Of a stretch of DNA of 64,000 bases, positions 19,574-29,273 are shown in pieces. The translations under genes and the position numbers were made by a program. The notes below the pieces were generated by a model, which was not told the origin of the DNA, ran no database searches, and worked only from the letters and a program-made list of their open reading frames with translations. Source of the DNA: Pseudomonas saponiphila (lineage in GTDB: Bacteria; Pseudomonadota; Gammaproteobacteria; Pseudomonadales; Pseudomonadaceae); assembly GCF_900105185.1 (NCBI RefSeq), contig NZ_FNTJ01000001.1:1723501-1787500 (forward strand), read 5' to 3'. How positions within the stretch are numbered: position 1 is the first letter of the stretch; every line of letters starts with the position of its first letter.

Positions 19574-21268
19574 ATGAGCGAAAGCTTTGCGGAACTCTTT
19601 GAAGAAAGCCTAAAAACCCTGAACCTTCAGGCAGGCTCCATCATCACCGGTGTTATCGTCGACATCGACTACCAAGCGCGTTGGGTAACCGTTCACGCTG
19701 GTCTGAAGTCTGAAGCACTGATCCCGCTTGAGCAGTTCTACAACGATGCTGGCGAACTGTCCATCAATGTTGGTGATGAAGTTCACGTTGCTCTGGATTC
19801 GGTTGAAGACGGTTTCGGTGAAACCAAGCTCTCCCGTGAAAAAGCCAAGCGCGCTGAATGCTGGATCGTTCTGGAAGCAGCCTTCGCAGCCGAAGAAGTG
19901 GTCAAGGGCGTTATCAACGGTAAGGTTAAAGGCGGCTTCACTGTCGACGTTAACGGCATCCGTGCGTTCCTGCCAGGTTCTCTGGTTGACGTCCGTCCAG
20001 TGCGCGACACCACGCACCTGGAAGGCAAAGAGCTCGAGTTTAAGGTCATCAAACTCGATCAGAAGCGCAACAACGTTGTCGTTTCCCGTCGTAGCGTGCT
20101 CGAAGCCGAGAACTCCGCTGAGCGTGAAGCTCTGCTGGAATCCCTGCAGGAAGGTCAACAAGTCAAAGGTATCGTCAAGAACCTCACCGACTACGGCGCA
20201 TTCGTTGATCTGGGCGGCGTCGATGGCCTGCTGCACATCACCGACATGGCTTGGAAGCGCATCAAGCATCCTTCCGAGATCGTCAACGTTGGCGACGAGA
20301 TCGATGTCAAGGTTCTGAAGTACGATCGCGAGCGCAATCGTGTTTCCCTGGGCCTGAAGCAACTGGGCGAAGATCCATGGGTCGCCATCAAGGCTCGTTA
20401 CCCAGAAAGCACTCGCGTTACCGCTCGTGTAACCAACCTGACCGACTACGGCTGCTTCGCTGAGCTGGAAGAGGGTGTTGAAGGTCTGGTACACGTTTCG
20501 GAAATGGACTGGACCAACAAGAACATCCACCCTTCGAAAGTCGTACAAGTCGGCGACGAAGTGGAAGTTATGGTTCTGGACATCGACGAAGAGCGTCGTC
20601 GCATCTCCCTCGGTATCAAGCAGTGCAAGTCCAACCCATGGGAAGACTTCTCTGGCCAGTTCAACAAGGGCGATAAGATCTCCGGCACCATCAAGTCGAT
20701 CACCGATTTCGGTATCTTCATTGGTCTGGACGGCGGTATCGACGGTCTGGTTCACCTGTCCGACATCTCCTGGAACGAAGTTGGCGAAGAAGCCGTACGA
20801 CGCTTCAAGAAGGGCGACGAGCTGGATACCGTCATCCTGTCTGTTGACCCAGAGCGTGAGCGTATCTCCCTGGGCATCAAGCAGCTGGAAAGCGATCCGT
20901 TCTCCGAGTACGTACAAGAGAACGACAAGGGTGCAATCGTTAAGGGTGTTGTAAAAGAAGTTGACGCCAAAGGCGCCATCATCACCCTGGCCAACGACAT
21001 CGAAGCTACTCTGAAGGCCTCTGAAATCAGCCGTGACCGCATCGAAGATGCGCGTAACGTTCTGAAAGAAGGCGAAGAAGTTGAAGCCAAGATCATCAGC
21101 GTTGACCGTAAGAGCCGTGTAATCCAGCTCTCGATCAAGTCGAAAGACGTTGAAGACGAGAAAGAAGCTATCCAGAGCCTGCGCGACAAGCCAGCTGCTT
21201 CGGATATCGCTGCTGGTCCTACCACTCTGGGCGACCTGCTGCGTGCACAAATGGAAAAGCAGAACTAA
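19574..21268 (+). CDS. rpsA: 30S ribosomal protein S1
   Basis: This 564-residue protein has six S1 RNA-binding repeats. Repeats with the signature [39 protein letters not shown] and [20 protein letters not shown] are visible at about residues 195-215, 280-300 and 367-387. It binds mRNA leaders and is essential for most translation initiation. GTTCGTC-type rare codons are absent, and codon use is the strongly biased set of a highly expressed gene (many GTT, GGT, CGT, AAG). AACAGGAAT lies before the ATG. A strong terminator follows. Confidence 0.98.
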   Translation: MSESFAELFEESLKTLNLQAGSIITGVIVDIDYQARWVTVHAGLKSEALIPLEQFYNDAGELSINVGDEVHVALDSVEDGFGETKLSREKAKRAECWIVLEAAFAAEEVVKGVINGKVKGGFTVDVNGIRAFLPGSLVDVRPVRDTTHLEGKELEFKVIKLDQKRNNVVVSRRSVLEAENSAEREALLESLQEGQQVKGIVKNLTDYGAFVDLGGVDGLLHITDMAWKRIKHPSEIVNVGDEIDVKVLKYDRERNRVSLGLKQLGEDPWVAIKARYPESTRVTARVTNLTDYGCFAELEEGVEGLVHVSEMDWTNKNIHPSKVVQVGDEVEVMVLDIDEERRRISLGIKQCKSNPWEDFSGQFNKGDKISGTIKSITDFGIFIGLDGGIDGLVHLSDISWNEVGEEAVRRFKKGDELDTVILSVDPERERISLGIKQLESDPFSEYVQENDKGAIVKGVVKEVDAKGAIITLANDIEATLKASEISRDRIEDARNVLKEGEEVEAKIISVDRKSRVIQLSIKSKDVEDEKEAIQSLRDKPAASDIAAGPTTLGDLLRAQMEKQN

Positions 21269-21282
21269 GTTCTGTCAGACCA

Positions 21283-21312
21283 TAAAAAGGGCGACTTCGG
21301 TCGCCCTTTTTT
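21283..21312 (+). terminator. rpsA terminator
   Basis: AAAAAGGGCGAC-TTCG-GTCGCCCTTTTTT is a classic rho-independent terminator with a UUCG tetraloop, 15-40 bases after the rpsA stop. Confidence 0.92.
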
Positions 21313-21531
21313 ATTTTGGTAATACTTGAGGTGAAACTGCGAAACCAACCTGCTGAATGGATTGTCTCTTTCTTAAGCGAGCTGATTGCATATAGAGGGT
21401 TAGTCTTGGCCCTATTGGTGTGTTGTTCGAGCGGCTTGAGTCGCATAAGGAAGAGCATAATTAGATTAGGTGTAATCGTTTTGCTTCTTCTGGGTAGATG
21501 TACGACTAATGTGACAACCCATGCGGTTCGT

Positions 21532-21589
21532 GGGGGGGGGGCATAGAAATCGACTGCTCGGGGCTTGGGGCAAGCTGGGAGGGGGGGGG
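21532..21589 (+). repeat. G-run cluster with G-quadruplex potential
   Basis: Five G-runs occur within 58 bases: G10, G4, G4, G3 and G9. The last four are separated by loops of 3, 6 and 1 bases, which satisfies the usual quadruplex pattern. Homopolymers this long are also prone to slippage or to sequencing error. Confidence 0.7.
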
Positions 21590-21599
21590 CTATCAGTGA

Positions 21600-21779
21600 G
21601 CGGCGCTTGAGTGTAAGGCTCGCGGTTATAAGGTCATCACAAAGTCCAGCGATGCTAAAGAAGAGAGGGAGGACTACCCTTTCGGTTGGAATCCTGCAGT
21701 CTATTTAACTAGAACCATGCTGGTGATGTGTCGTTCGTGGGAGTCTATTGCTGAGGCTAAGAATGGAGAGGGCGATTGA
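21600..21779 (+). pseudogene. Possible gene remnant, about 59 codons
   Basis: A frame open between stops encodes ...KVITKSSDAKEEREDYPFGW..., then NPAVYLTRTMLVMC and RSWESIAEAKNGEGD. It lacks a convincing start and ribosome site. The composition looks protein-like rather than random, so it may be the 3' end of a decayed gene. No family is recognised. Confidence 0.25.
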
Positions 21780-21874
21780 GGCGGCAAGTCTGCGCCTGGG
21801 CTGTTCAAAACCTTCAGGGCATGCTAAAACCTTCTGAGCACTTGACCTAGCTGCTTGAAAAAGAAGGGAAAAAC

Positions 21875-22165
21875 ATGACGAAGTCGGAGTTGATCGAGCG
21901 AATTGTCACCCATCAAGGACTGCTCTCATCCAAGGATGTCGAGTTGGCCATCAAGACCATGCTTGAGCAAATGTCTCAGTGTCTGGCTACTGGTGACCGT
22001 ATTGAGATTCGCGGTTTTGGTAGTTTTTCGCTCCACTATCGTGCGCCCAGGGTTGGGCGCAATCCCAAGACGGGCCAGTCAGTGAGTCTGGATGGGAAGT
22101 TTGTACCGCATTTTAAGCCCGGGAAGGAGCTTCGTGATCGTGTGAATGATGAGGATGAGTTGTGA
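21875..22165 (+). CDS. ihfB: Integration host factor beta subunit
   Basis: This 96-residue HU/IHF-family DNA-bending protein pairs with Ihf[21 protein letters not shown] is the family start, and [20 protein letters not shown] followed by RNPKTGQSV contains the DNA-intercalating proline arm. GAAGGG lies before the ATG. ihfB marks the conserved left border of the O-antigen locus in many Pseudomonas. Here it is directly followed by the AT-rich region; no lapA-like (DUF1049) or wzz gene intervenes. Confidence 0.97.
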   Translation: MTKSELIERIVTHQGLLSSKDVELAIKTMLEQMSQCLATGDRIEIRGFGSFSLHYRAPRVGRNPKTGQSVSLDGKFVPHFKPGKELRDRVNDEDEL

Positions 22166-22508
22166 GTTTTAAATTAAGCAAGATGTAGAAGGAGATGATT
22201 TATTTATTATAAAATATCTGTAAATTGAGTCTATCAGGTGTTTTTGTTTTGTTTTTTAGACAAGCGTAGTTTTATTAAGAGTTTTCTGGTCATGTTTTTG
22301 ATTGTCAAGTCAGTATCTTTCTACTCAATATGACTTTTTGATTTAGTTGTAATATTTCTAGGTTCCAATGTTGATGATTCTGAAGTCTCTAGGCTGTCAT
22401 CAGAACGGTTTGTGTTTTTATATAAATCTAGAGCTATATCTTAAGTGAGCCCTTGGCTTTAGGAGGGGTTGTGTTTTTTGGTTTAACTTTATTATATGGT
22501 TTCGACTG
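22166..22508. other. AT-rich upstream region of the O-antigen cluster
   Basis: No gene is seen. The sequence is markedly AT-rich. I looked for a JUMPstart/ops element and found no clear match. AGGAGGGG at about 22460-22467 is too far from the wzx start to be its ribosome site. The promoter of the cluster is presumably here. Confidence 0.5.
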
Positions 22509-23765
22509 ATGACGTTAGTTCGTGCGGGCTTATTAAATGCCATTGCGGTACTTATTAAGATTCTGACGTTGTTAGGAGTTAATAAACTTCTAGCTATGTA
22601 TGTAGGTCCTGGCGGATATGCGGTATTGGGGCAGTTTCAGAATGCTATCCAGATAATTACCACCTTTGCCACAGGAACAATAAATCTTGGTGTAACAAAG
22701 CTTACTGCCGAATATGTAGATGATGAGGCTAAGCAGCGAAGTGTGTGGAGTACTGCCGCATTTATAGTTTTATCTGGCTCGGTTATTGCGACGTTATTTA
22801 TATTGGTTTTCAACGAGCAGTTGGCATTTTTCTTTCTTAAAGATAGAAGTTATGGTGGTGTATTTGTTTGTTTTGGAATCTCTCTTGTCTTTTTAACAGC
22901 TAACACTTTGTTGTTGGCAATACTTGTGGGTAAAAAAGAAGTTTCGCGGTATGTTTTAGCAAGCATTTCAGGAAGCTTGCTTTCTCTCCTAGTGACATCT
23001 GTGATGTCTGTTAAGTTTGGGCTTTATGGGGCGCTGGTAGCGCTTGCAATTTACCAGTCGCTAAGTTTTTTTGCTACGCTACTTTTGTGTTGTAAAGAAA
23101 GTTGGTTTAAGGTTTCTTATTTCTTCTGTGGTTTCAATAAGTCTATTGCAGCTAATTTGAGTAAATATGTGTTGATGGCTTTAACAACAACTATTTGTGC
23201 TCCGGTTAGTTATATGTTTGTTCGGGACTTTATTGGAAATGAGTTTGGGTGGCAGGCCGCAGGGTGTTGGGAAGCAATTCTGCGTTTAAGTTCGGCGTCC
23301 TTGATGCTGGTTTCAACCACATTAGGGATCTATTATTTGCCAAAAATTACCCAGTTAAAAAAGGTTTCGGATATAAAAAAAGAGCTGTTTCATGTTTATC
23401 GTATTGTGCTTCCAGTAGCTGTCTTAGGGTCTTTTGTTATCTATGTGCTTAGAGACTATATTGTATTAATTTTGTTTACTAAAGACTTCTATCCGATGCG
23501 TGATCTCTTCTTCTGGCAGATGTTTGGTGATGTGCTGAGGGTTGGTGGTTGGATGTTTACATATATCATGCAGGGTAAAGGCATGGTGAAATTATATGTT
23601 TTATCTGAGGTTGTTTTTTCTGCTAGCTTTGTGGTCTTGGCGTGGCTGTTAATGAAGGTTTTTGATGTGCAGGGTGTTGTTATTGCTCATTCTATTAATT
23701 ATCTTTTTTATTGGGTGGTGATGGGGTTCTTGGTTTGGCGAAGGGTTTGTCGCACGGCTATCTAG
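22509..23765 (+). CDS. wzx: O-antigen flippase (Wzx-type polysaccharide exporter)
   Basis: This 418-residue integral membrane protein has about 12 hydrophobic segments. The N-terminal VRAGLLNAIAVLIKILTLLG and LLAMYVGPGGYAVLGQFQN are characteristic of WzxE/RfbX-like flippases of the MATE/polysaccharide synthase fold. It should move the undecaprenyl-linked sugar unit across the inner membrane. Codon use is AT-rich, unlike the flanking core genes. The ATG at 22509 has no evident Shine-Dalgarno site. It is the first gene of the O-antigen cluster, and the fucosyltransferase follows after about 80 bases. Confidence 0.88.
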   Translation: MTLVRAGLLNAIAVLIKILTLLGVNKLLAMYVGPGGYAVLGQFQNAIQIITTFATGTINLGVTKLTAEYVDDEAKQRSVWSTAAFIVLSGSVIATLFILVFNEQLAFFFLKDRSYGGVFVCFGISLVFLTANTLLLAILVGKKEVSRYVLASISGSLLSLLVTSVMSVKFGLYGALVALAIYQSLSFFATLLLCCKESWFKVSYFFCGFNKSIAANLSKYVLMALTTTICAPVSYMFVRDFIGNEFGWQAAGCWEAILRLSSASLMLVSTTLGIYYLPKITQLKKVSDIKKELFHVYRIVLPVAVLGSFVIYVLRDYIVLILFTKDFYPMRDLFFWQMFGDVLRVGGWMFTYIMQGKGMVKLYVLSEVVFSASFVVLAWLLMKVFDVQGVVIAHSINYLFYWVVMGFLVWRRVCRTAI

Positions 23766-23843
23766 TTTTTTTGTTAATTTTTTAGTTTAGATCGATTTTT
23801 ATCTTTGTTTAGGTTTGTACTGAAGGTTGTTGGGGGAGTGGAG

Positions 23844-24704
23844 TTGAGCGAAAAGATAATCATGCTTCAAGGAGGGTTGGGAAATCAGCTTTTCCAGCAG
23901 GCTTGGGCAAAATACATTCAGGCGGTATTGGGTGGTTCAGTTTTTTGTAATAGCGATAGTTTGCTAGAGAAAAAAATGCACAGTGGTATTAGGCTTTCTG
24001 ATCTCATTGAGTTTAATCATGATGAAGAAGTTGAAAGCTGTATTTTTTTTAAATCTGGTTTTTTTTCTAAGGTTTTAAGGTTTGCTGCAAGAAAACTGTC
24101 AGTCAACAAGATAAATAAATATTTGCTTTATGATTATGATGCGAATTTTAGTTTTGAAAATGCTTTTGCTGCGGCGTCGGTAAAGTATCATCTTGGTTAT
24201 TTTCAATACGTAGAAAGTGCGTTGTCTGTTCGCGATGACTTTAGGCTGGAAATAAAAAATAGGCACCAGGAATTAATATTAAAAGGACTGGAGATGTATT
24301 CGGGGGCGGTTGGGGTCCATGTCCGTAGGGGCGACTTCTTGGCCTCGAAAGATCCGCGTCACCAGGTTATGGATGAAAACTATTATCTAAAGGCTATCCA
24401 GTCATTTAGTGATAGAGATTTTATGATCTTTACGGATGATAAAGAATGGTGTGAAAAGGTCTTTAAAGGGCATAGTTTCAAGATCTGTGGTCTGTTAGAT
24501 CGAAATGTCAAGCCTGCTATCGCAGATTTTTTGAGTTTAATGTGTTGCAAGGATTATATAGTTGGGACAAGTACTTTTGCTTGGTGGGCTGCTTTCCTAA
24601 GTTTCAATGAGAGGCCGTTGGTTTATATGCCTCAAGTCAATTTACCTTTTCAGTCGGCTAGAAGTAATGAGCTGATTGGTTGGGATTATATTTTGCACGA
24701 GTAG
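23844..24704 (+). CDS. Alpha-1,2-fucosyltransferase-like glycosyltransferase (GT11)
   Basis: This ~286-residue GT11-family enzyme has the N-terminal loop LQGGLGNQLFQQAWAKY, the GDP-fucose binding motif GVHVRRGDFL near residue 155, and the C-terminal GTSTFAWWAAFLS near 252. GT11 members transfer L-fucose from GDP-fucose, usually in alpha-1,2 linkage to galactose. The genes for GDP-fucose synthesis (gmd, fcl, manC) follow, which agrees with this role. The start is uncertain: TTG 23844 is spaced well from GGGGGAG, while TTG 23805 and GTG 23838 are also open. AT-rich codon use suggests acquisition by transfer. Confidence 0.85.
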   Translation: MSEKIIMLQGGLGNQLFQQAWAKYIQAVLGGSVFCNSDSLLEKKMHSGIRLSDLIEFNHDEEVESCIFFKSGFFSKVLRFAARKLSVNKINKYLLYDYDANFSFENAFAAASVKYHLGYFQYVESALSVRDDFRLEIKNRHQELILKGLEMYSGAVGVHVRRGDFLASKDPRHQVMDENYYLKAIQSFSDRDFMIFTDDKEWCEKVFKGHSFKICGLLDRNVKPAIADFLSLMCCKDYIVGTSTFAWWAAFLSFNERPLVYMPQVNLPFQSARSNELIGWDYILHE

Positions 24705-24720
24705 GTTTTAAGGGATGGGT

Positions 24721-25842
24721 ATGAAAAAAATTGCGCTTATCACTGGTGTAACTGGTCAAGATGGCTCTTATCTTGCTGAGTTTCTGCTTGAAAAAGGCTA
24801 TGAGGTTCACGGAATAAAGCGACGGGCATCATCTTTTAATACTCAGCGTGTAGACCATATATACCAAGATCCACATGTAGATAACAAAAATTTCGTATTG
24901 CACTACGGTGATCTTACAGACTCATCCAATCTGACTCGAATTATTCAAGAGGTTCAGCCGGATGAAGTCTACAACCTGGGTGCTCAATCTCATGTTGCTG
25001 TCAGTTTTGATTCTCCAGAGTATACGGCTGATGTTGACGCTATGGGTACGCTCCGGATTCTTGAGGCAATTAGATTACTTGGCCTAGAGAAAAAAACTCG
25101 TTTCTATCAAGCTTCGACCTCCGAGCTGTATGGTTTGGTTCAAGAGACACCTCAGAAAGAGACAACTCCATTCTATCCTCGTTCTCCATACGCTGTAGCA
25201 AAACTATATGCCTATTGGATAACCGTGAACTACCGCGAGGCATATGGAATGTATGCCTGTAATGGAATTCTGTTTAACCACGAGTCCCCGCGGCGGGGGG
25301 AAACATTTGTTACCCGTAAAATTACCCGTGCCCTTGCCAATATTTCCCAAGGCCTGGAAAGCTGCCTCTACCTAGGCAACATGAATGCCTTAAGAGATTG
25401 GGGGCATGCAAAGGATTACGTACGGATGCAATGGATGATGCTCCAGCAAGAGCAGCCTCGAGATTATGTAATAGCAACCGGCGTGCAATATTCCGTCCGT
25501 GATTTTGTTCGTTGGTCGGCAGAAGAGTTGGGGCTGACGCTGAGCTTCGAAGGTGATGGAGTTGATGAAGTAGCGGTGGTCAGCGCCATCACAGGTGATA
25601 AGGTTCCCGCCTTGAAGGTGGGCGATATTATTGTTCGGGTTGATCCTAGGTACTTCCGTCCGGCTGAAGTGGAGACGCTTCTCGGTGATCCTGCAAAGGC
25701 AAAGAGTGAGCTTGGCTGGGTTCCGGAAATTACAGTACAAGAAATGTGCGCTGAAATGGTTCGTGAGGATCTAAAAGTTGCTCAACGTCACGCGTTGCTG
25801 AGGCAAAACGGACATGAAATACCAGTGGCTGTGGAGAACTGA
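24721..25842 (+). CDS. gmd: GDP-mannose 4,6-dehydratase
   Basis: This ~373-residue extended SDR converts GDP-mannose to GDP-4-keto-6-deoxymannose. [19 protein letters not shown] at the N-terminus binds NADP. Other standard parts are [18 protein letters not shown], the S-T-E and [10 protein letters not shown] active-site region, and [16 protein letters not shown]. The ATG at 24721 has AAGGGATGG at good spacing; ATG 24715 overlaps that site. It ends 3 bases before fcl, the next enzyme of the same pathway. Confidence 0.96.
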   Translation: MKKIALITGVTGQDGSYLAEFLLEKGYEVHGIKRRASSFNTQRVDHIYQDPHVDNKNFVLHYGDLTDSSNLTRIIQEVQPDEVYNLGAQSHVAVSFDSPEYTADVDAMGTLRILEAIRLLGLEKKTRFYQASTSELYGLVQETPQKETTPFYPRSPYAVAKLYAYWITVNYREAYGMYACNGILFNHESPRRGETFVTRKITRALANISQGLESCLYLGNMNALRDWGHAKDYVRMQWMMLQQEQPRDYVIATGVQYSVRDFVRWSAEELGLTLSFEGDGVDEVAVVSAITGDKVPALKVGDIIVRVDPRYFRPAEVETLLGDPAKAKSELGWVPEITVQEMCAEMVREDLKVAQRHALLRQNGHEIPVAVEN

Positions 25843-25845
25843 TTA

Positions 25846-26820
25846 ATGTCTTATAAGCTGCAGGAGAAAATTCTTGTACTCGGCTGTCACGGCATGGTCG
25901 GCTCCGCTATTGTGCGTGAGTTAAGCCGTAAGGGTTACGAGAATGTATTGGCTGTTGGGCGAAGTGAAGTAGATCTATCCTGTCAAAGAGAAGTTGGCGA
26001 TTTTTTTGCAGAACATCGAGTTGACCAGGTTTATTTGGCTGCCGCCAAGGTCGGTGGAATTCAAGCCAATAATAACTATCCTGCAGAGTTTATCTATCAA
26101 AATTTGCTGATTCAGACGAATGTGATCAATGCTGCGCATATGAATAATGTGCAGAAGTTGCTATTTCTAGGTTCTTCGTGCATCTATCCAAAACATGCAG
26201 ATCAACCAATGCGTGAAGAGGCGTTGCTCACCGGGTTGCTCGAACCAACTAATGAGCCATATGCGATAGCAAAAATTGCAGGTATAAAACTCTGTGAGAG
26301 TTTTAATCGGCAGTATGGTCGGGATTATAGGAGTGTAATGCCGACAAATTTATATGGCCCATTGGATAACTACCATCACGAGAATAGTCATGTAATACCA
26401 GCTTTGCTGCGTCGCTTTCATGAGGTGGTAGCGCAGGGCGGGGACGAAGTAGTGATTTGGGGTAGCGGCAAGCCAATGCGGGAGTTTCTGCATGTGGATG
26501 ATATGGCCTCAGCAAGTGTTCATATACAGGAGTTGAGCTTGGAGGAATACCAGGCCAATACTGAACCAATGCTCTCTCATATCAACGTTGGAACAGGTGT
26601 GGACTGCACTATTCGTGAGCTAGCTGAAACCCTTGCCAAGGTTGTGGGGTTCAAGGGTGAGATTAAATTTGATCACACCAAACCGGACGGTACCCCAAGA
26701 AAGCTGATGGATGTGTCAAAGCTAAGAAAAATGGGATGGCAGGCTAAAATAGGCCTTGAAGATGGACTGCGTGATGCTTATCGATGGTTCATAGAGAACG
26801 AGAAGAATCTCAGACTCTAG
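25846..26820 (+). CDS. fcl: GDP-L-fucose synthase
   Basis: This 324-residue SDR epimerises and reduces GDP-4-keto-6-deoxymannose to GDP-L-fucose. The N-terminal [16 protein letters not shown] is the nucleotide loop. [33 protein letters not shown] and the catalytic [14 protein letters not shown] are hallmarks of Fcl/WcaG, and [21 protein letters not shown] follows. Position 3 bases after gmd shows a gmd-fcl operon. The product is used by the GT11 enzyme encoded at 23844. Confidence 0.96.
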   Translation: MSYKLQEKILVLGCHGMVGSAIVRELSRKGYENVLAVGRSEVDLSCQREVGDFFAEHRVDQVYLAAAKVGGIQANNNYPAEFIYQNLLIQTNVINAAHMNNVQKLLFLGSSCIYPKHADQPMREEALLTGLLEPTNEPYAIAKIAGIKLCESFNRQYGRDYRSVMPTNLYGPLDNYHHENSHVIPALLRRFHEVVAQGGDEVVIWGSGKPMREFLHVDDMASASVHIQELSLEEYQANTEPMLSHINVGTGVDCTIRELAETLAKVVGFKGEIKFDHTKPDGTPRKLMDVSKLRKMGWQAKIGLEDGLRDAYRWFIENEKNLRL

Positions 26821-27079
26821 CTCATGTGAAGTAAGCCATAGCCTCTCTTCCTTTCTATCGGGAGAGTTGCCTGAGATCTGAAGAGGATATGCTTGAAATG
26901 CATGCTCATTCTCGCATAATGTCCGAGGGTTCTGATTTAACTTTCAGTCAGCCCATTGATTGAGCAACCTTTTCAAAAGTCGGTGGTTTTCGCAAGACCC
27001 ACCGGTTTTATCTTGAAACCCGTCACGGTGCTGTTTTTTGTGGCTCTGCTGACTTAAGGCAAAAACAAAGGCGATATTG

Positions 27080-28489
27080 ATGTTTGTTCCAGTAATTATG
27101 GCGGGTGGCTCGGGCTCTCGTCTCTGGCCTCTGTCTCGGCAGCTGCATCCAAAACAGTTCTTGCCGCTCTTGGATTCGAACCGTTCTATGCTTCAAGCAA
27201 CCATAGGCAGGTTGCATGGATTGGATCATCAGTCGCCTTTGTTGGTCTGCAGTGAAGATCACCGTTTTCTTGCTGCGGAGCAGTTAAGACAAATAGGTCT
27301 TGATAATGCAAAAATTCTTCTGGAACCGGTGGCACGTAACACTGCCCCAGCCATAGCTCTGGCTGCTCTGCAGGCGATGGCCGATGGTCAGGATCCTATA
27401 TTGCTGGTTTTAGCAGCAGATCATTTGATCGCTGATGATAAAACCTTCCAAGAAAGTATAAAAAAGGCTGAAGCTTTAGCTGAGCTTGGTAGCTTGGTTA
27501 CGTTTGGCGTTGTTCCAACTAGCGCGGAGACTGGGTATGGTTATTTGCAAAAAGGTCCAGCACTGCAGCAACACGGGTTTGCAGTAGCCAGATTTGTAGA
27601 AAAACCAGACAAGACTACTGCTCAGCATTACTTGGACAGCGGAGAGTATTTTTGGAATAGTGGTATGTTCATGTTTAAGGCAAGTCGCTATTTGCAGGAG
27701 CTCGATAAATTTTGTCCAGAGATTGCTTCTTGCTGCCGAAATGCGCTTGCTGCTGGTAGCCAAGACATGTTTTTCAGCCGAGTAGATAGCCATATATTTA
27801 CGACCTGTCCGGACGACTCCATCGATTATGCTGTTATGGAAAAGACGGATGACGCGGTAATGGTTCCGCTTGACGCTGGTTGGAGTGATATTGGCTCTTG
27901 GTCGGCACTTTGGGACGCCGAGGAAAGAGACAGCAAGGGTAATCTGCGGAAAGGTGATGTTTTTACTCTTGATACGACGAATTGCTATATAAAATCCGAA
28001 AATAGGTTTGTTGCGGCTATTGGTGTTGATGATTTGGTAGTGGTCGAGACAAAGGATGCCGTGCTGGTTTCCAAAAAAGATAAAGTTCAAGATGTCAAGA
28101 GGGTTGTGGACTATCTTCGAAGCAAGAATAGAGATGAACATATAGTTCATAAAAAAGTTTATCGGCCTTGGGGAGAGTATGATGCTATTGGCGCTGGGGA
28201 ACGCTATCAAGTCAAGCGTATAACGGTAAAGCCAGGGCAAAAACTCTCTGTTCAAATGCACCACCACCGTGCAGAACATTGGATAGTCGTAAGTGGTACG
28301 GCTAAGGTAACCAATGGAGAAAAGACCTACCTGGTAACAGAAAATCAGTCTACCTATATACCTATAGGAGGGATACATGCCTTGGAAAATCCAGGAATTA
28401 TTCCTTTGGAGCTGATTGAGGTCCAGTCCGGGTCATATTTGGGGGAGGACGATATAGTTCGTTTTTCCGACCAGTATGGGCGTTGCTAA
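27080..28489 (+). CDS. manC: Mannose-1-phosphate guanylyltransferase / mannose-6-phosphate isomerase
   Basis: This ~469-residue bifunctional type II enzyme supplies GDP-mannose for gmd. The guanylyltransferase domain opens with PVIMAGGSGSRLWPLSR and HPKQFLPLL and contains FVEKPD and WNSGMFMF. The C-terminal cupin, GERYQVKRITVKPGQKLSVQ followed by HHHRAEHW, carries the isomerase metal site. The ATG at 27080 follows GGCGATATTG; a TTG directly upstream is open too. A 259-base non-coding gap separates it from fcl, while the next gene begins within its stop codon region (TAAGATG). Confidence 0.95.
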   Translation: MFVPVIMAGGSGSRLWPLSRQLHPKQFLPLLDSNRSMLQATIGRLHGLDHQSPLLVCSEDHRFLAAEQLRQIGLDNAKILLEPVARNTAPAIALAALQAMADGQDPILLVLAADHLIADDKTFQESIKKAEALAELGSLVTFGVVPTSAETGYGYLQKGPALQQHGFAVARFVEKPDKTTAQHYLDSGEYFWNSGMFMFKASRYLQELDKFCPEIASCCRNALAAGSQDMFFSRVDSHIFTTCPDDSIDYAVMEKTDDAVMVPLDAGWSDIGSWSALWDAEERDSKGNLRKGDVFTLDTTNCYIKSENRFVAAIGVDDLVVVETKDAVLVSKKDKVQDVKRVVDYLRSKNRDEHIVHKKVYRPWGEYDAIGAGERYQVKRITVKPGQKLSVQMHHHRAEHWIVVSGTAKVTNGEKTYLVTENQSTYIPIGGIHALENPGIIPLELIEVQSGSYLGEDDIVRFSDQYGRC

Positions 28490-28490
28490 G

Positions 28491-29249
28491 ATGACGGCGA
28501 TCCATCCAATGTTTAGCGTTGTAATGTGTTGCAATCGCGACGACGGCTTCTTGTTCAAGGCAATTGAGAGCGTTCTAGAACAAAGTTACAGCGATTTTGA
28601 GTTTGTCATAGTTTTGAATCGTTGCACTGATCAGCTCTATGAGTCGGTTGTAGCTATCGATGATCTTAGAATTGTCTTGCTTCGCACGGAAATAGGACAG
28701 TTGTCTTTCAATCTTAATGTAGGTGTGAATGCGGCGAAGGGAAAATACATTGTCAGATTTGATGCTGATGATGTTTGCCATGTTGATCGTCTTAAAAAAA
28801 CCTGTGAGTTGATTGAAGAAAATCCCGATCTTGATATGTTGGCGGGGTCTTGCAGACTTATCGATGAAGCTGGAACTATAACTGGTTCTAGAATCTTGCA
28901 GTCGGAAGATTGGCGTAGAAAGCTAAAATATAATAATCCATTTATCCATCCCGCAATGGTGATCAAAAGAGATCTGATCCTGGCCAATAAAGGCTACTTA
29001 GGCGGATATCAAAGTGAAGACTATGACTTATGGATCAGGCTCTCGAAAGTCGAGGGTCTTAAATGTGTATTTACTGGTTTTCCAATGATTGACTATAGGA
29101 TTTCGGCTTTTCAGTCAAAAGGCAGCAGGCTCGCCTATTCTGAAGTGGCATCTTATTTTTTTAGAGAGTTTTTGATACGGCCAGATTTGCAGAGCTTTAT
29201 TGGTCTTTTTCTGACATCTCTGAAAGCATTTTTTAGATCAAAAAAATAA
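28491..29249 (+). CDS. Family 2 glycosyltransferase
   Basis: This ~252-residue GT-A fold enzyme has FSVVMCCNRDDGFLFKAIES at its start, EQSYSDFEFVIVLN near 30, and the metal-binding IVRFDADDV near 90. ED of the catalytic base region appears as YQSEDYDLWIRL. It should add one sugar to the lipid-linked O-unit at the cytoplasmic face; donor and linkage cannot be told. The ATG at 28491 immediately follows the manC stop, so the two are coupled. Strong AT bias matches the cluster. Confidence 0.85.
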   Translation: MTAIHPMFSVVMCCNRDDGFLFKAIESVLEQSYSDFEFVIVLNRCTDQLYESVVAIDDLRIVLLRTEIGQLSFNLNVGVNAAKGKYIVRFDADDVCHVDRLKKTCELIEENPDLDMLAGSCRLIDEAGTITGSRILQSEDWRRKLKYNNPFIHPAMVIKRDLILANKGYLGGYQSEDYDLWIRLSKVEGLKCVFTGFPMIDYRISAFQSKGSRLAYSEVASYFFREFLIRPDLQSFIGLFLTSLKAFFRSKK

Positions 29250-29273
29250 ATTTATGTGCAAGTGAGGTGGGTT

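Larger units (their letters stand above)
21313..21874. other. Gene-poor rpsA-ihfB gap with poly-G runs
   Basis: This stretch of about 560 bases has no recognised gene. It contains a run of 10 G at 21532-21541 and a run of 9 G at 21581-21589. Between them are GGGG at 21560-21563, GGGG at 21567-21570 and GGG at 21577-21579, a pattern able to form G-quadruplexes. A possible gene remnant lies at 21600-21779. The ihfB promoter and ribosome site (GAAGGG) lie at the end of the region. Confidence 0.6.

Noticed and set aside
21316..21546. 76-codon frame with a hydrophobic stretch after rpsA
   Set aside because: It has no ribosome site, begins right after the terminator and ends in the poly-G run; no family recognised.
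22166..22508. JUMPstart/ops element upstream of the O-antigen genes
   Set aside because: No convincing match to the conserved ops core was found by eye.
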